This document shows positions 36,445-45,969 of a stretch of DNA of 64,000 nt, in pieces (position 1 is the stretch's first letter; each line of letters begins with the position of its first letter). Under the pieces are notes generated by a model. The model saw only the letters and a list, made by a program, of their open reading frames with translations. It did not search any database and had not been told where the DNA came from. This stretch comes from Variovorax paradoxus NBRC 15149 (GTDB lineage: Bacteria > Pseudomonadota > Gammaproteobacteria > Burkholderiales > Burkholderiaceae_C). The stretch lies in contig NZ_BCUT01000008.1 of NCBI RefSeq assembly GCF_001591365.1, positions 124,001-188,000 on the forward strand, in the 5' to 3' direction. Position numbers and translations under genes: made by a program.

Positions 36445-37089
36445 TCAACGGCTGCCGCTGCCGTGGTCGACGGGCGAAGCGCCCTGGAAGGCGCGCACTG
36501 CATCGATGAGCCGCGTGCGCTCGAATTCGGGGTGCAGCCGGTAGCGCACCAGGTGCTCGCCCACGAAAAGAAGCGTGACCGACAGCGGCGTCAGCACGTT
36601 CGCGAGCAATGACCAGGCCGAGAACGGCAGCGTCAAATACACCACGATCGACGACACCACCACCAGCGCGAAGTACGCGGTCCAGATGCGCGTGAGCGTG
36701 GTCGTGTAGGCCAGCATCTGGCCCTTGAGCGGATGCACGCGCTGCGCGAACTGGGTGATCAGCGGCAGGCCGGGCCCGCGCAGCGAGGCGCCGAACCAGC
36801 CGCACAGGAGGCCGTTGATGGCGACATGCTGAAACACATAGAGCCGGTTGGTGTCGCCCGCCTCACCCAGGAACACGAGCGCAAAGCCCCCGATGCCCAG
36901 CAGCATGGCCGCGGCAAAACCCCAGCGGCCGAACTTGCTTGCGGCAAAACCCATGGCGGCCAGCCAGAGCGGACCGAGCAGCACCACCACGGCCCACGGC
37001 TCGGTGGGGTGGAACAGCATCATCCAGTGAGAGAGGCCGGCATAGGCCACCCCCACCAGCAGCAGGAGCGCCAGTCGCCATCGAGACAT
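36445..37089 (-). CDS. Integral membrane protein (COG4648/ApeG-like)
   Basis: 214 residues with about six hydrophobic segments (for example LALLLLVGVAYAGLSHWMML, WAVVVLLGPLWLAAMGFAA, FAAAMLLGIGGFALVFLG, YFALVVVSSIVVYLTL). Matches the small membrane protein regularly next to ACP and ligase genes in aryl polyene/xanthomonadin clusters; molecular role unknown. Between the ACP gene (3-base gap) and the ligase (17-base gap). Confidence 0.75.
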   Translation of the reverse strand: MSRWRLALLLLVGVAYAGLSHWMMLFHPTEPWAVVVLLGPLWLAAMGFAASKFGRWGFAAAMLLGIGGFALVFLGEAGDTNRLYVFQHVAINGLLCGWFGASLRGPGLPLITQFAQRVHPLKGQMLAYTTTLTRIWTAYFALVVVSSIVVYLTLPFSAWSLLANVLTPLSVTLLFVGEHLVRYRLHPEFERTRLIDAVRAFQGASPVDHGSGSR

Positions 37090-37092
37090 GGA

Positions 37093-37404
37093 TCAGGAAG
37101 CGCTGCGATGCTGGGCGACGTGGGTCGCGAGCGTGCGCAGCGACTGGAAGATCTGCTGGTTGCGCTCGTCGTCCGAGCGCAGCTGGAAGCCATAGCGCCG
37201 GGACACCTCGAGCGCGACTTCGAGGATGTCGATGGAATCGAGGCCCAGGCCTTCGCCGTACAGCGGATCGGTGGGCACGATGTCTTCGGGTGCGACTTCG
37301 AGATTGAGCGCGTTCACCAGCAGGACGGCCAACTCTTTTTCAATCGGCGACTGTTCAGGTGAATCGCCGGCGGCGGGAATGGGGGGCTGAGCAGTCGATG
37401 ACAA
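37093..37404 (-). CDS. Acyl carrier protein
   Basis: 103 residues; the phosphopantetheine serine lies in GLGLDSIDILEVALEV (DSI, about 55-57), on an acidic four-helix ACP (about 25-98) with an N-terminal extension of about 20 residues. First gene of the ten-gene minus-strand operon. The only start with a good ribosome site is TTG at 37404: AGGAGG lies 6 bases upstream. It would carry the aryl starter and polyene chain. Confidence 0.85.
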   Translation of the reverse strand: MSSTAQPPIPAAGDSPEQSPIEKELAVLLVNALNLEVAPEDIVPTDPLYGEGLGLDSIDILEVALEVSRRYGFQLRSDDERNQQIFQSLRTLATHVAQHRSAS

Positions 37405-37410
37405 AAAAAC

Positions 37411-37416
37411 CTCCTG
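37411..37416 (-). promoter_or_regulatory. Strong Shine-Dalgarno that fixes the TTG start of the ACP gene
   Basis: On the minus strand AGGAGG is followed by six T and then TTG at 37404. This perfect ribosome site at normal distance is the evidence for the non-ATG start. Confidence 0.6.
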
Positions 37417-37449
37417 AAACTTTTTCCGTAACTACCTCGGGGGCCGTGG

Positions 37450-37480
37450 ATTATAGGAGGGCAGCTTGATTAGACTGCCC
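37450..37480 (-). promoter_or_regulatory. Promoter of the ACP operon: TATAAT box with an adjoining dyad
   Basis: A perfect TATAAT (minus strand, 37455-37450) lies 46 bases before the ACP start. The -35 position holds no TTGACA-like hexamer but is covered by the dyad GGGCAG-N10-CTGCCC (37459-37480). A good -10, poor -35 and an overlapping dyad together suggest an activator or repressor site. Confidence 0.45.
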
Positions 37481-37505
37481 GCTTCGATACGACCCGGAGC
37501 CCTTC

Positions 37506-39020
37506 ATGGCCGACCCCCTTCTGATCGCGCGCCACGACACCATTGAGTGCACCCTGCTGCCCAGCCTGGCCAACCGCCACGGCCTCATCACCGGCGCCAC
37601 CGGCACCGGCAAGACGGTCACGCTGCAGACCATGGCCGAAAAGCTCTCGGGCATCGGCGTTCCCGTGTTCATGGCCGACGTCAAGGGCGACCTGACCGGC
37701 ATGAGCCAGAAAGGCAGCATCGGCGAAAAAATGGCGGCCACGCTGAAGGAACGGGGCATCGATCTGCCCGAATCGCAGGCCTGCCCCGTCACCCTGTGGG
37801 ACGTGTTCGGCGAACAGGGCCACCCGGTGCGCGCCACCGTCTCCGACATGGGGCCCCTGCTGCTGGGCCGCATGCTCGACGTGAACGAAACGCAGGCCGG
37901 CGTGCTGAACCTGGTGTTCAAGATCGCCGACGACAACGGCCTGCTGCTGCTCGACCTGAAGGACCTGCGCGCCATGCTGCAGTACGTGGGCGAGAACGCG
38001 AGCCAGTTCACCACCGAGTACGGCAACATCAGCGCCGCCAGCGTGGGCGCCATCCAGCGCGGCCTGCTGCAGATCGAGACCCAGGGCGGCGACAAGTTCT
38101 TCGGCGAGCCGATGCTCAACATCGCCGACTTCATGCAGACGGTGGGCGGCAAGGGCGTGGTCAACATCCTGGCGGCCGACAAGCTCATGAATTCGCCGCG
38201 GCTCTACGCCACCTTCCTGCTCTGGATGCTGTCCGAACTGTTCGAACAGCTGCCAGAGATCGGCGATCCCGACCAGCCCAAGCTCGCCTTCTTCTTCGAC
38301 GAGGCCCACCTGCTGTTCAACGAGGCGCCCAAGGCGCTGGTCGAGCGCATCGAACTCGTGGTGCGGCTGGTGCGCTCCAAGGGCGTGGGGGTTTATTTCG
38401 TGACACAGAACCCGCTGGACATTCCGGATTCGGTGCTGGCCCAGCTGGGCAACCGCGTGCAGCATGCGCTGCGCGCCTTCACCCCGCGCGACCAGAAGGC
38501 CGTCAAGGCCACGGCCACCACCATGCGCCAGAAGCCGGGGCTGGACATCGAAACCGCGATCACCGAGCTCGCGGTGGGCGAGGCGCTGGTGAGTTTTCTC
38601 GATGCCAAGGGCCGCCCGAGCGTGACCGAGCGCGTGTTCGTGGTGCCACCCGGCAGCCAGATCGGCCCCATCACGGCCGCGCAGCGCCAGGCGGTCATTG
38701 CCAATTCGCTCGTCGCTGGCGTGTACGAGAAGACCGTGGACCGCGAATCAGCCTACGAAAAACTCAAGGGCCGGGCCGAAACCGCGCCCGATGCACCCGC
38801 GGCCAAGACGGCGGGCGCCGGCAAGGGTGCGGCCGAAGCGTCCGAAGGCAGCAGCATGCTGAACGACCTGCTCTTCGGCAGCACCGGCCCGCGCGGCGGC
38901 AAGCGCGATGGCCTGGTGCAGACCATGGCCAAGTCGGCGGTGCGGACCATGGGCACCTCGGTCGGCAAGGAAATCCTGCGCGGCGTGCTGGGCGGCATCT
39001 TCGGCGCCAAGAAGCGCTGA
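37506..39020 (+). CDS. HerA/YjgR-like ATPase (DUF853)
   Basis: 504-residue P-loop ATPase with Walker A TGATGTGKTVTL (about 31-42), Walker B LAFFFDEAHLLF (about 261-272) and the arginine-finger area RSKGVGVYFVTQNPLDIPD. It belongs to the HerA-FtsK superfamily, DUF853 (E. coli YjgR, about 500 residues). The C-terminus is Ala-rich and then STGPRGGKRDGLVQTMAKSAVRTMGTSVGKEILRGVLGGIFG, typical of YjgR. Cellular role unknown. GGAG ribosome site before the ATG. Confidence 0.9.
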   Translation: MADPLLIARHDTIECTLLPSLANRHGLITGATGTGKTVTLQTMAEKLSGIGVPVFMADVKGDLTGMSQKGSIGEKMAATLKERGIDLPESQACPVTLWDVFGEQGHPVRATVSDMGPLLLGRMLDVNETQAGVLNLVFKIADDNGLLLLDLKDLRAMLQYVGENASQFTTEYGNISAASVGAIQRGLLQIETQGGDKFFGEPMLNIADFMQTVGGKGVVNILAADKLMNSPRLYATFLLWMLSELFEQLPEIGDPDQPKLAFFFDEAHLLFNEAPKALVERIELVVRLVRSKGVGVYFVTQNPLDIPDSVLAQLGNRVQHALRAFTPRDQKAVKATATTMRQKPGLDIETAITELAVGEALVSFLDAKGRPSVTERVFVVPPGSQIGPITAAQRQAVIANSLVAGVYEKTVDRESAYEKLKGRAETAPDAPAAKTAGAGKGAAEASEGSSMLNDLLFGSTGPRGGKRDGLVQTMAKSAVRTMGTSVGKEILRGVLGGIFGAKKR

Positions 39021-39039
39021 GCCAGCCGGGCCCCGCTGG

Positions 39040-39681
39040 CTACCAGCGCAGCAGGCGCGGCCCGAGCACGGCGCCCACCAGCACCGGCAGCCCGATGCCG
39101 CTCACGTACCAGACCGCGAGGAAAGGTGCCGTCAACTCCATGCAGTGCAGCGCATAGACCGCCGCACCCACCCCGCCGGCCAGCGCGCCGGCGGCCGCAC
39201 CGGCCAGCGCAGGCCGCGTGGGCGCCAGCCCCTTCAAGGCCAGCAGCGCCGCCGCAAAGACCGGCAGCGCCATGAGCCCGATGCTGACCGCGCAAACGCG
39301 CCACGACTCGCCCATGAGCAAGGGCATGCGCTCTTCGGCCGGCGCGTTGAACCAGGCCAGCGCCGCCATCACCCACACGGCAAGCACCGGCGCCGCGATG
39401 CCGACCCAGGCGCGCCGCACCGGCACGCCCGGCCGCGCGAGGCGCTGCACCGCCACGAAGGCGGCCGCCGCAATGCACAGCGGAAACAGCACCTTGACCC
39501 AGAACATCGGCCAGAACATGGCTTGCACCAGGTCGCGGCGCAATCCGTATTCGGTGAACAGGATCGCGAACGACAGCGGCAGCCCGGCGAGCAGCGCAAG
39601 GGCCAGGCGGCGCCCTGCGGCGCGGCGCGGCGCGGGCAAGGCGCCGGTCGCCAGCATGGCCACGAGATCGTCGGTCTTCAT
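39040..39681 (-). CDS. Membrane anti-sigma factor, NrsF-like (DUF1109)
   Basis: 213 residues with about six hydrophobic segments (LALALLAGLPLSFAILF, VKVLFPLCIAAAAFVAV, WVGIAAPVLAVWVMAAL, VCAVSIGLMALPVFAAALLAL, ALAGAAAGALAGGVGAAVYAL, FLAVWYVSGIGLPVLVG). DUF1109/NrsF proteins hold SigF-type sigma factors at the membrane and release them under heavy-metal or oxidative stress. The gene overlaps the sigma gene stop (ATGA), the usual sigma/anti-sigma arrangement. Confidence 0.85.
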   Translation of the reverse strand: MKTDDLVAMLATGALPAPRRAAGRRLALALLAGLPLSFAILFTEYGLRRDLVQAMFWPMFWVKVLFPLCIAAAAFVAVQRLARPGVPVRRAWVGIAAPVLAVWVMAALAWFNAPAEERMPLLMGESWRVCAVSIGLMALPVFAAALLALKGLAPTRPALAGAAAGALAGGVGAAVYALHCMELTAPFLAVWYVSGIGLPVLVGAVLGPRLLRW

Positions 39682-40244
39682 GGCGCACGGCTCCTGAGCC
39701 TGGCGGCAAGCGCCTTGAGTCCGCGGTGGATGCCCACCTTCACGGCCGATTCGGACATGCCGGTGAGGCTCGCCGTCTCGGCCACCGAGAGGCCTTCCAG
39801 CTTCACGTGCACGATCGGCAGGCGCTGGCGGTCCGGCAGGGTCTGCAGCAGGCCGCCCAGGTCGCGCCGGGCATCGCTGGCCTCGATGGCCGATTCGGCG
39901 AACACCGCCAGGTCGTCGTCCAGCGGGTCATGCAGTGCTTCGCGCGCCGACTTGGCGCGCAGCAGGTCGATCATCTTGTAGCGCGCAATCGCATGCACCC
40001 AGGCCGTCAGCGGCTGGTCGCTCTGGTAGGTGTGGCGCTGGTTGTGCATGGCGAGCAGGCATTCCTGGACAAGGTCTTCCACTTCATCGGGCCAGCCGAA
40101 CAGGCGCTTGCCCAGAAAGGCGCGCAGATGCGCGCTGAGTTTTTGCAGAAATTCGCGATAGGCGGCCGCGTCGCCGTCCAGGCCGCGCAGGAACAGGCTG
40201 CGCAGCGCGGCTTCGGCGTCGCTTGTTCGCGAACTGCTGTCCAT
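39678..40244 (-). CDS. ECF-type RNA polymerase sigma factor (SigF-like)
   Basis: 188 residues: sigma region 2 (about 15-85; DEVEDLVQECLLAMHNQRHTY, PLTAWVHAIARYKMIDLLR) and region 4 (about 125-180; TLPDRQRLPIVHVKLEGLSV, ASLTGMSESAVKVGIHRGL). The adjacent NrsF-like gene places it in the SigF group. An ATG five codons upstream (40259) also exists, but the GTAACC-N16-CGAA promoter overlaps it, so translation from ATG 40244 (leaderless) is preferred. Regulates itself and probably the divergent small genes. Confidence 0.82.
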   Translation of the reverse strand: MDSSSRTSDAEAALRSLFLRGLDGDAAAYREFLQKLSAHLRAFLGKRLFGWPDEVEDLVQECLLAMHNQRHTYQSDQPLTAWVHAIARYKMIDLLRAKSAREALHDPLDDDLAVFAESAIEASDARRDLGGLLQTLPDRQRLPIVHVKLEGLSVAETASLTGMSESAVKVGIHRGLKALAARLRSRAP

Positions 40245-40249
40245 TGTGT

Positions 40250-40275
40250 TTCGTGCCATCGGACCGGCTGGTTAC
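40250..40275 (-). promoter_or_regulatory. SigF-type autoregulatory promoter GTAACC-N16-CGAA
   Basis: On the minus strand GTAACC (40275-40270), a 16-base spacer, then CGAA (40253-40250). This is exactly the pattern I recall for Caulobacter SigF promoters. It ends 5 bases before the ATG at 40244 of the sigma gene, implying autoregulation and a leaderless message. Confidence 0.65.
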
Positions 40276-40376
40276 AGCCCTTTCGGAAAAAGATCCCGCC
40301 GGATTGTGCCGTGCCCGGCGCAGACGCCGGATGCGTCCTCGGCTAAGCTCGCCCGAACCCATGGAAGGAGCGCCCC

Positions 40377-40433
40377 ATGCAACCTGCCGGTCCATGCCTT
40401 CGTGCCCCTGAACAGTCCGCCGCCCGGAGCTGA
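40377..40433 (+). CDS. Possible 18-residue leader peptide
   Basis: MQPAGPCLRAPEQSAARS, with the ribosome site GGAAGGAG 6 bases before the ATG. The stop is 5 bases before the ATG of the membrane protein at 40439, which has no ribosome site of its own, so this frame could couple translation. Too short for family comparison. Confidence 0.35.
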   Translation: MQPAGPCLRAPEQSAARS

Positions 40434-40438
40434 CGCCG

Positions 40439-40858
40439 ATGCTGGCCGGGCTGGTTTCGCACCCCTGGGCCTATCCGGCGCTGGAGACGGCGCACATCGT
40501 CGGCATTGCGCTGCTGTTCGGCGGGCTGCTGGTGTTCGAACTGCGCGTGCTCGGCCTGGGCCGGGAGTTGCCGCAAAGGCAGTTGGCGCGCCTGACGCTG
40601 CTGCCGGCGCTCGTCGGCTTCGGGCTGTGCGCCGCGACCGGCCTCACGATGTTTTCCACGCAGCCCGGCGAGCTGCTGGCCAATTCCGCCTTCCGCATCA
40701 AGCTCTTGCTGATCGGCCTGGCGGGCGCCAACGCGATCTGGTTCCATCTTCGGGGCGGCCTGGCCGCCACCGGCGCGATGTCCAGGGCGCAATGCCTGCT
40801 GTCGCTGGGGTTTTGGCTCGCTGTCATCATCTGCGGGCGTTGGATTGCCTACGTCTGA
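40439..40858 (+). CDS. Small membrane protein (DUF6644/CopD-like)
   Basis: 139 residues with four hydrophobic segments (ALETAHIVGIALLFGGLLVFEL, LTLLPALVGFGLCAATGL, IKLLLIGLAGANAIWFHL, CLLSLGFWLAVIICGRWIAYV). The HIVGIALLFGG and LP..VGFGL patterns resemble CopD-like/DUF6644 membrane proteins; histidines within helices might bind haem or metal. Divergent from the SigF gene and upstream of a DUF6152 protein; a role in metal stress is inference from this context. Confidence 0.7.
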   Translation: MLAGLVSHPWAYPALETAHIVGIALLFGGLLVFELRVLGLGRELPQRQLARLTLLPALVGFGLCAATGLTMFSTQPGELLANSAFRIKLLLIGLAGANAIWFHLRGGLAATGAMSRAQCLLSLGFWLAVIICGRWIAYV

Positions 40859-40872
40859 GCAAGGAGACCGAG

Positions 40873-41340
40873 ATGATCGAGAGACGCTTGTTCGTTGCCG
40901 GCTCGCTGGGCCTGGCCCTGCCCTCCTGGGCGCACCACGGATGGAGCAGCTTCGACCAGGACCGCCCGCTCTACCTGGAGGGGCGCGCGACCAAGGTCAT
41001 GTGGCGCAATCCGCATGGCGAGGTGGAGCTTGAACTGCCCGAGAACCCCACCCTGCCGGCCGACCTGAAGCAGCGCCCGCTGCCCAGGCAAAGCGCGAAC
41101 GTCGATGGCCCCGCGCTGCTGGCCAAGGCGCAGCTGCCGACGCGGCGCGACCGCAAGTGGCTGATCGAACTCGCACCGCTCACGCGGCTGCAGGCCTGGG
41201 GGCTCGAGGAGATCAAGCCCGGCACCCCGGTGGCCGCGCTGGGTTTCACCTACACCGGTGAAAAAGGCGATCCGGTGCTGCGCGCCGAATACCTGTTCGT
41301 CGGCGGCAAGGCCTACGGCCTGCGCTCCTCGCCGGCCTGA
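40873..41340 (+). CDS. Periplasmic DUF6152 family protein
   Basis: 155 residues with a signal peptide (RRLFVAGSLGLALPSWA) whose cleavage would leave an N-terminal HHGWSSFD, the hallmark of DUF6152 proteins; the exposed N-terminal His pair could bind copper. A predicted beta-rich domain follows (ATKVMWRNPHGEVELEL, VAALGFTYTGE). The twin-arginine-like ERRLFVAG suggests possible Tat export. The ribosome site AAGGAG precedes ATG 40873. Function not established. Confidence 0.72.
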   Translation: MIERRLFVAGSLGLALPSWAHHGWSSFDQDRPLYLEGRATKVMWRNPHGEVELELPENPTLPADLKQRPLPRQSANVDGPALLAKAQLPTRRDRKWLIELAPLTRLQAWGLEEIKPGTPVAALGFTYTGEKGDPVLRAEYLFVGGKAYGLRSSPA

Positions 41341-41405
41341 TCGGCGCACCGGCCGCGGCGCCATGGCCGCGGCCCCCGGCGGCATTGACGACCCTCGCGC
41401 CCTGC

Positions 41406-41434
41406 TTGCCAGCCGCGCGAGTGATCGGTACATT
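41406..41434 (+). promoter_or_regulatory. Sigma-70-type promoter of the URC operon
   Basis: TTGCCA (41406-41411), a 17-base spacer, then TACATT (41429-41434); predicted start about 41441, leaving a 14-base leader with GAGGG before the ATG at 41455. Confidence 0.5.
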
Positions 41435-41454
41435 GCATTTTTTGAGGGCCTCCA

Positions 41455-42803
<1,349 letters not shown>

Positions 42804-42807
<4 letters not shown>

Positions 42808-44219
42808 GCAACAGCAAGGAAAACAGCAGCAGCGACCACCTGCCCGCCGACGGCTCGGGCAGCCTGCCACCGGGCGGCGCGGGCGACATCGACCCGGCGA
42901 TCGAGTTCGCGCCCGACACCAGCCATCCCGCGGGCGCCGCCACGGTGCTGCGCACCACCGCCGCCATCCGCGAGCGCGCGGCCGCGCTGCTGGCGCGCGC
43001 GCGCCGGGGCGAGTCGCAGTGGTTCCGCGTCGCCGGCAGCGACGTGCTCGAAGACGCGGCGCGCACCGTGGCCGAAGTCACGCGCGAGCGCTACCCCTGG
43101 GACACCATTCCGTACCACAGCCGCTGGCGCCACTTCGAGGCCGGCGGCGTCGACCGGCTGAAGCAGCTCGATGAACTGCTCGGCAAGGGCGTTGATGCGC
43201 GGCAGCGCGCCAGCGCGCACATCGACCTCGTGCTGGTGAGCGTTCTGCTCGATGCCGGCGCGGGCCCCGGCTGGCACTACACCGAGCCCGCCACCGGCGA
43301 GCGCTACACGCGTTCCGAGGGCCTGGCCGTCGCGAGCTTCCATGCCTTCACGAGCGGGCTGTTCTCGTCCAACCCCGACCATCCGCTGCAGGTCGATGCC
43401 GCCGGCCTGCGCGGCCTGGTGACCGACCGGCTCGGCGACGCCTTCCAGGTCAGCGACGTCAATCCGCTGGTGGGCCTGGCCGGCCGCGCGGTGCTGCTGC
43501 GCCGGCTCGGCGAGGCGATGAGCGAGCAGCCCGAGACCTTCGGCGACGAGGGCCGGCCCGCCGGCATGTTCGATGCGCTGGTCGCCCCGTTCGGCGCGGC
43601 CGCGCCGCCCACGGCCGAGATCACGGCGCACCAGATCCTTTCGCTGCTGCTCGAGACGCTCTCGCGCATCTGGCCCTCGGCCAACGCCATCGACAGCATC
43701 GCTCTCGACGGCAGCGACACCACGGGCGGCATCGGCTCGAGCGACCCGGCGCTCGCGCTGGGCGACTGCTGGCGCCACAGCGCGGTGCGCGGCCCCGGCC
43801 TCACCAACGGCTGGATGCCGTTCCACAAGCTGTCGCAGTGGCTCACCTATTCACTGCTCGAACCCTTCGAGCGGGCCGGCGTGAAGGTGCGCCACCTCGA
43901 CGCGCTCACCGCTTTGCCCGAATACCGCAACGGCGGCCTGCTGATCGACAGCGGCGTGATCGTGCCGAAGGACCCGGCCTTTCTTTCGCGCACCTGGAAG
44001 GCCGGCGACGAGTTCATCGTCGAATGGCGTGCCCTCACCGTGGCGCTGCTCGACGAACTGGCGCCGCGCGTGCGCAAGATCCTCGACCGCACCGACGAAG
44101 AGCTGCCGCTGGCCTGCGTGCTCGAGGGCGGCACCTGGGCCGCCGGCCGCGTGCTGGCACAGCGCTTGCGAGACGGATCGCCACCGCTCCTGATCGAAAG
44201 CGACGGCACCGTCTTTTAG
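42804..44219 (+). CDS. URC4/DUF1688 family protein of uracil degradation
   Basis: 471 residues of the DUF1688/URC4 family. URC4 is needed for uracil catabolism with URC1, but its reaction is not known. Recognised from WYHYTEPATGERYTRSEGLAVASFHAF-type text (WHYTEPATGERYTRSEGLAV), FSSNPDHPLQVDA and LAQALGDCWRHSA-like LALGDCWRH. Mostly alpha/beta with no signal peptide, so cytoplasmic. ATG overlaps the URC1 stop (ATGA), and upp follows 36 bases later. Confidence 0.85.
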
Positions 44220-44255
44220 ACTCGCGGGTCCATTCAGCAACGGCAGAAAAACCAA

Positions 44256-44885
44256 ATGAGCAACGTCCACCTCGTCGACCACCCCCTCGTCCAGCACAAG
44301 CTCACGCTGATGCGCCGCAAGGACGCCTCCACCAACAGCTTCCGCCGGCTCCTGAACGAAATCAGCATGCTCATGGCCTACGAGGTCACGCGCGACATGC
44401 CGATGCAGGACATCGAGGTCGAGACCCCGCTTGAAACCATGCAGGCCAAGGTCATCGACGGCAAGAAGCTGGTACTGGTGTCGATCCTGCGCGCGGGCAC
44501 CGGCATCCTGGACGGCATGCTCACGGTGGTGCCGGGCGCGCGCGTCGGCCACATCGGCCTGTACCGCGATCCCAAGACGCTCACGGCCGTCGAGTACTAC
44601 TTCAAGATGCCCGGCGAGATGGAGAACCGCGACGTGATCGTGGTCGACCCGATGCTGGCCACCGGCAACTCGGCCGTGGCCGCGGTCGAGCGGCTCAAGG
44701 AACTCAACCCCAAGTCGATCAAGTTCGTCTGCCTGCTCACCTGCCCCGAAGGCCTGGCGACCATGCAGAAGGCCCACCCCGACGTGCCGGTCTACACCGC
44801 GGCGATCGACCGGGAGCTCAACAGCCATGGGTACATCCTGCCGGGCCTCGGCGACGCTGGCGACCGCATCTTCGGCACCAAGTGA
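44256..44885 (+). CDS. upp: Uracil phosphoribosyltransferase
   Basis: Makes UMP from uracil and PRPP. 209 residues, the normal Upp length, with ILRAGTGILDGMLTVVP (about 78-94), the PRPP loop VVDPMLATGNSAVAAVERL (about 129-147) and the uracil-contacting GYILPGLGDAGDRIFGT at the C-terminus. Third gene of the URC set (URC6 equivalent), so here UMP formation is probably for degradation as well as salvage. Confidence 0.96.
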   Translation: MSNVHLVDHPLVQHKLTLMRRKDASTNSFRRLLNEISMLMAYEVTRDMPMQDIEVETPLETMQAKVIDGKKLVLVSILRAGTGILDGMLTVVPGARVGHIGLYRDPKTLTAVEYYFKMPGEMENRDVIVVDPMLATGNSAVAAVERLKELNPKSIKFVCLLTCPEGLATMQKAHPDVPVYTAAIDRELNSHGYILPGLGDAGDRIFGTK

Positions 44886-44956
44886 GGCCCCCGGCGGCCG
44901 GCACGCTGTCCCTCGGGCAGCGACAAGAAGATTTCCATACCTCGAGGAGAAGCACC

Positions 44957-45961
44957 GTGACAGCACGCCGTCAGTTGATCATTCGTTCCGCCGCCATGGC
45001 CGCAGCAGCGCTTGCGGCCGGCACGCCCGGCTTCGCGCTCGCGCAGGCCAAGCTCAAGGTGGCGGCGGTGTACACCGTGCCCTTCGAGCAGCAATGGGTC
45101 GGCCGCATCCACAAGGCGCTCAAGGCGGCCGAGGCGCGCGGCGAGATCGAATACAAGGCCACCGAGAACGTCAGCAACGCCGACTACGAGCGCGTGATGC
45201 GCGAGTACGCCACCGGCGGCAACCAGCTGATCCTCGGCGAGGTCTTCGGCGTGGAAGCGGCGGCACGCAAGGTCGCGAAGGATTTTCCCAAGGTCGCCTT
45301 CCTCATGGGCTCCTCGCTCAAGCCGCAGGCGCCCAACTTCAGCGTGTTCGACAACTACATCCAGGAGCCGGCCTACCTGAGCGGCATGGTGGCCGGCGGC
45401 ATGACCAAGACCAACCGCATCGGCATGGTCGGCGGCTTTCCGATTCCTGAAGTGAACCGGCTCATGAATGCCTTCATGGCGGGCGCGAAGGAAACCAACC
45501 CCAAGGTCGAATTCAGCGTGAGCTTCATCAACAGCTGGTTCGATCCGCCCAAGGCCAAGGAAGCGGCCTTCGCGATGATCGACAAGGGGGCAGACGTGAT
45601 GTACGCCGAGCGCTTCGGCGTCTCGGACGCGGCCAAGGAAAAAGGCAAGCTCGCCATCGGCAACGTGATCGACACGCAGGCGCAGTACCCCGACACGGTG
45701 GTGGCTTCGGCGCTCTGGAACTTCGAGCCCTCGGCCGACCGCGCGATCAAGCTCGTGAAGGAAGGCAAGTTCACGGCCGAGGACTATGGCCCCTACTCGA
45801 TGATGAAGCACAAGGGCTCCGAACTCGCGCCGCTGGGCACCTTCGAGAAGAAGGTGCCGGCGGACATCGTCGCCAAGGTCAAGGCCAAGCAGGCCGACAT
45901 CCTCGCGGGCAAGGTCACCATCAAGGTCGACGACTCGCAGCCCAAGTCGACCGCGAAGTGA
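44957..45961 (+). CDS. BMP-family substrate-binding protein of a nucleoside ABC importer
   Basis: 334 residues starting at GTG 44957 (GAGGAGA ribosome site 5-10 bases upstream) with an export signal (TARRQLIIRSAAMAAAALAAGTPGFALAQA) and a PnrA/BMP-type periplasmic binding domain (KLKVAAVYTVPFEQQWVGRIHKALKAAE, LGEVFGVEAAARKVAKDFP, ADVMYAERFGVSDAAKEKGK). BMP-family proteins in this operon type bind purine or pyrimidine nucleosides. The transporter's ATPase and two permeases follow after an intervening enzyme. Confidence 0.88.
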   Translation: MTARRQLIIRSAAMAAAALAAGTPGFALAQAKLKVAAVYTVPFEQQWVGRIHKALKAAEARGEIEYKATENVSNADYERVMREYATGGNQLILGEVFGVEAAARKVAKDFPKVAFLMGSSLKPQAPNFSVFDNYIQEPAYLSGMVAGGMTKTNRIGMVGGFPIPEVNRLMNAFMAGAKETNPKVEFSVSFINSWFDPPKAKEAAFAMIDKGADVMYAERFGVSDAAKEKGKLAIGNVIDTQAQYPDTVVASALWNFEPSADRAIKLVKEGKFTAEDYGPYSMMKHKGSELAPLGTFEKKVPADIVAKVKAKQADILAGKVTIKVDDSQPKSTAK

Positions 45962-45969
45962 AGGGGCCG

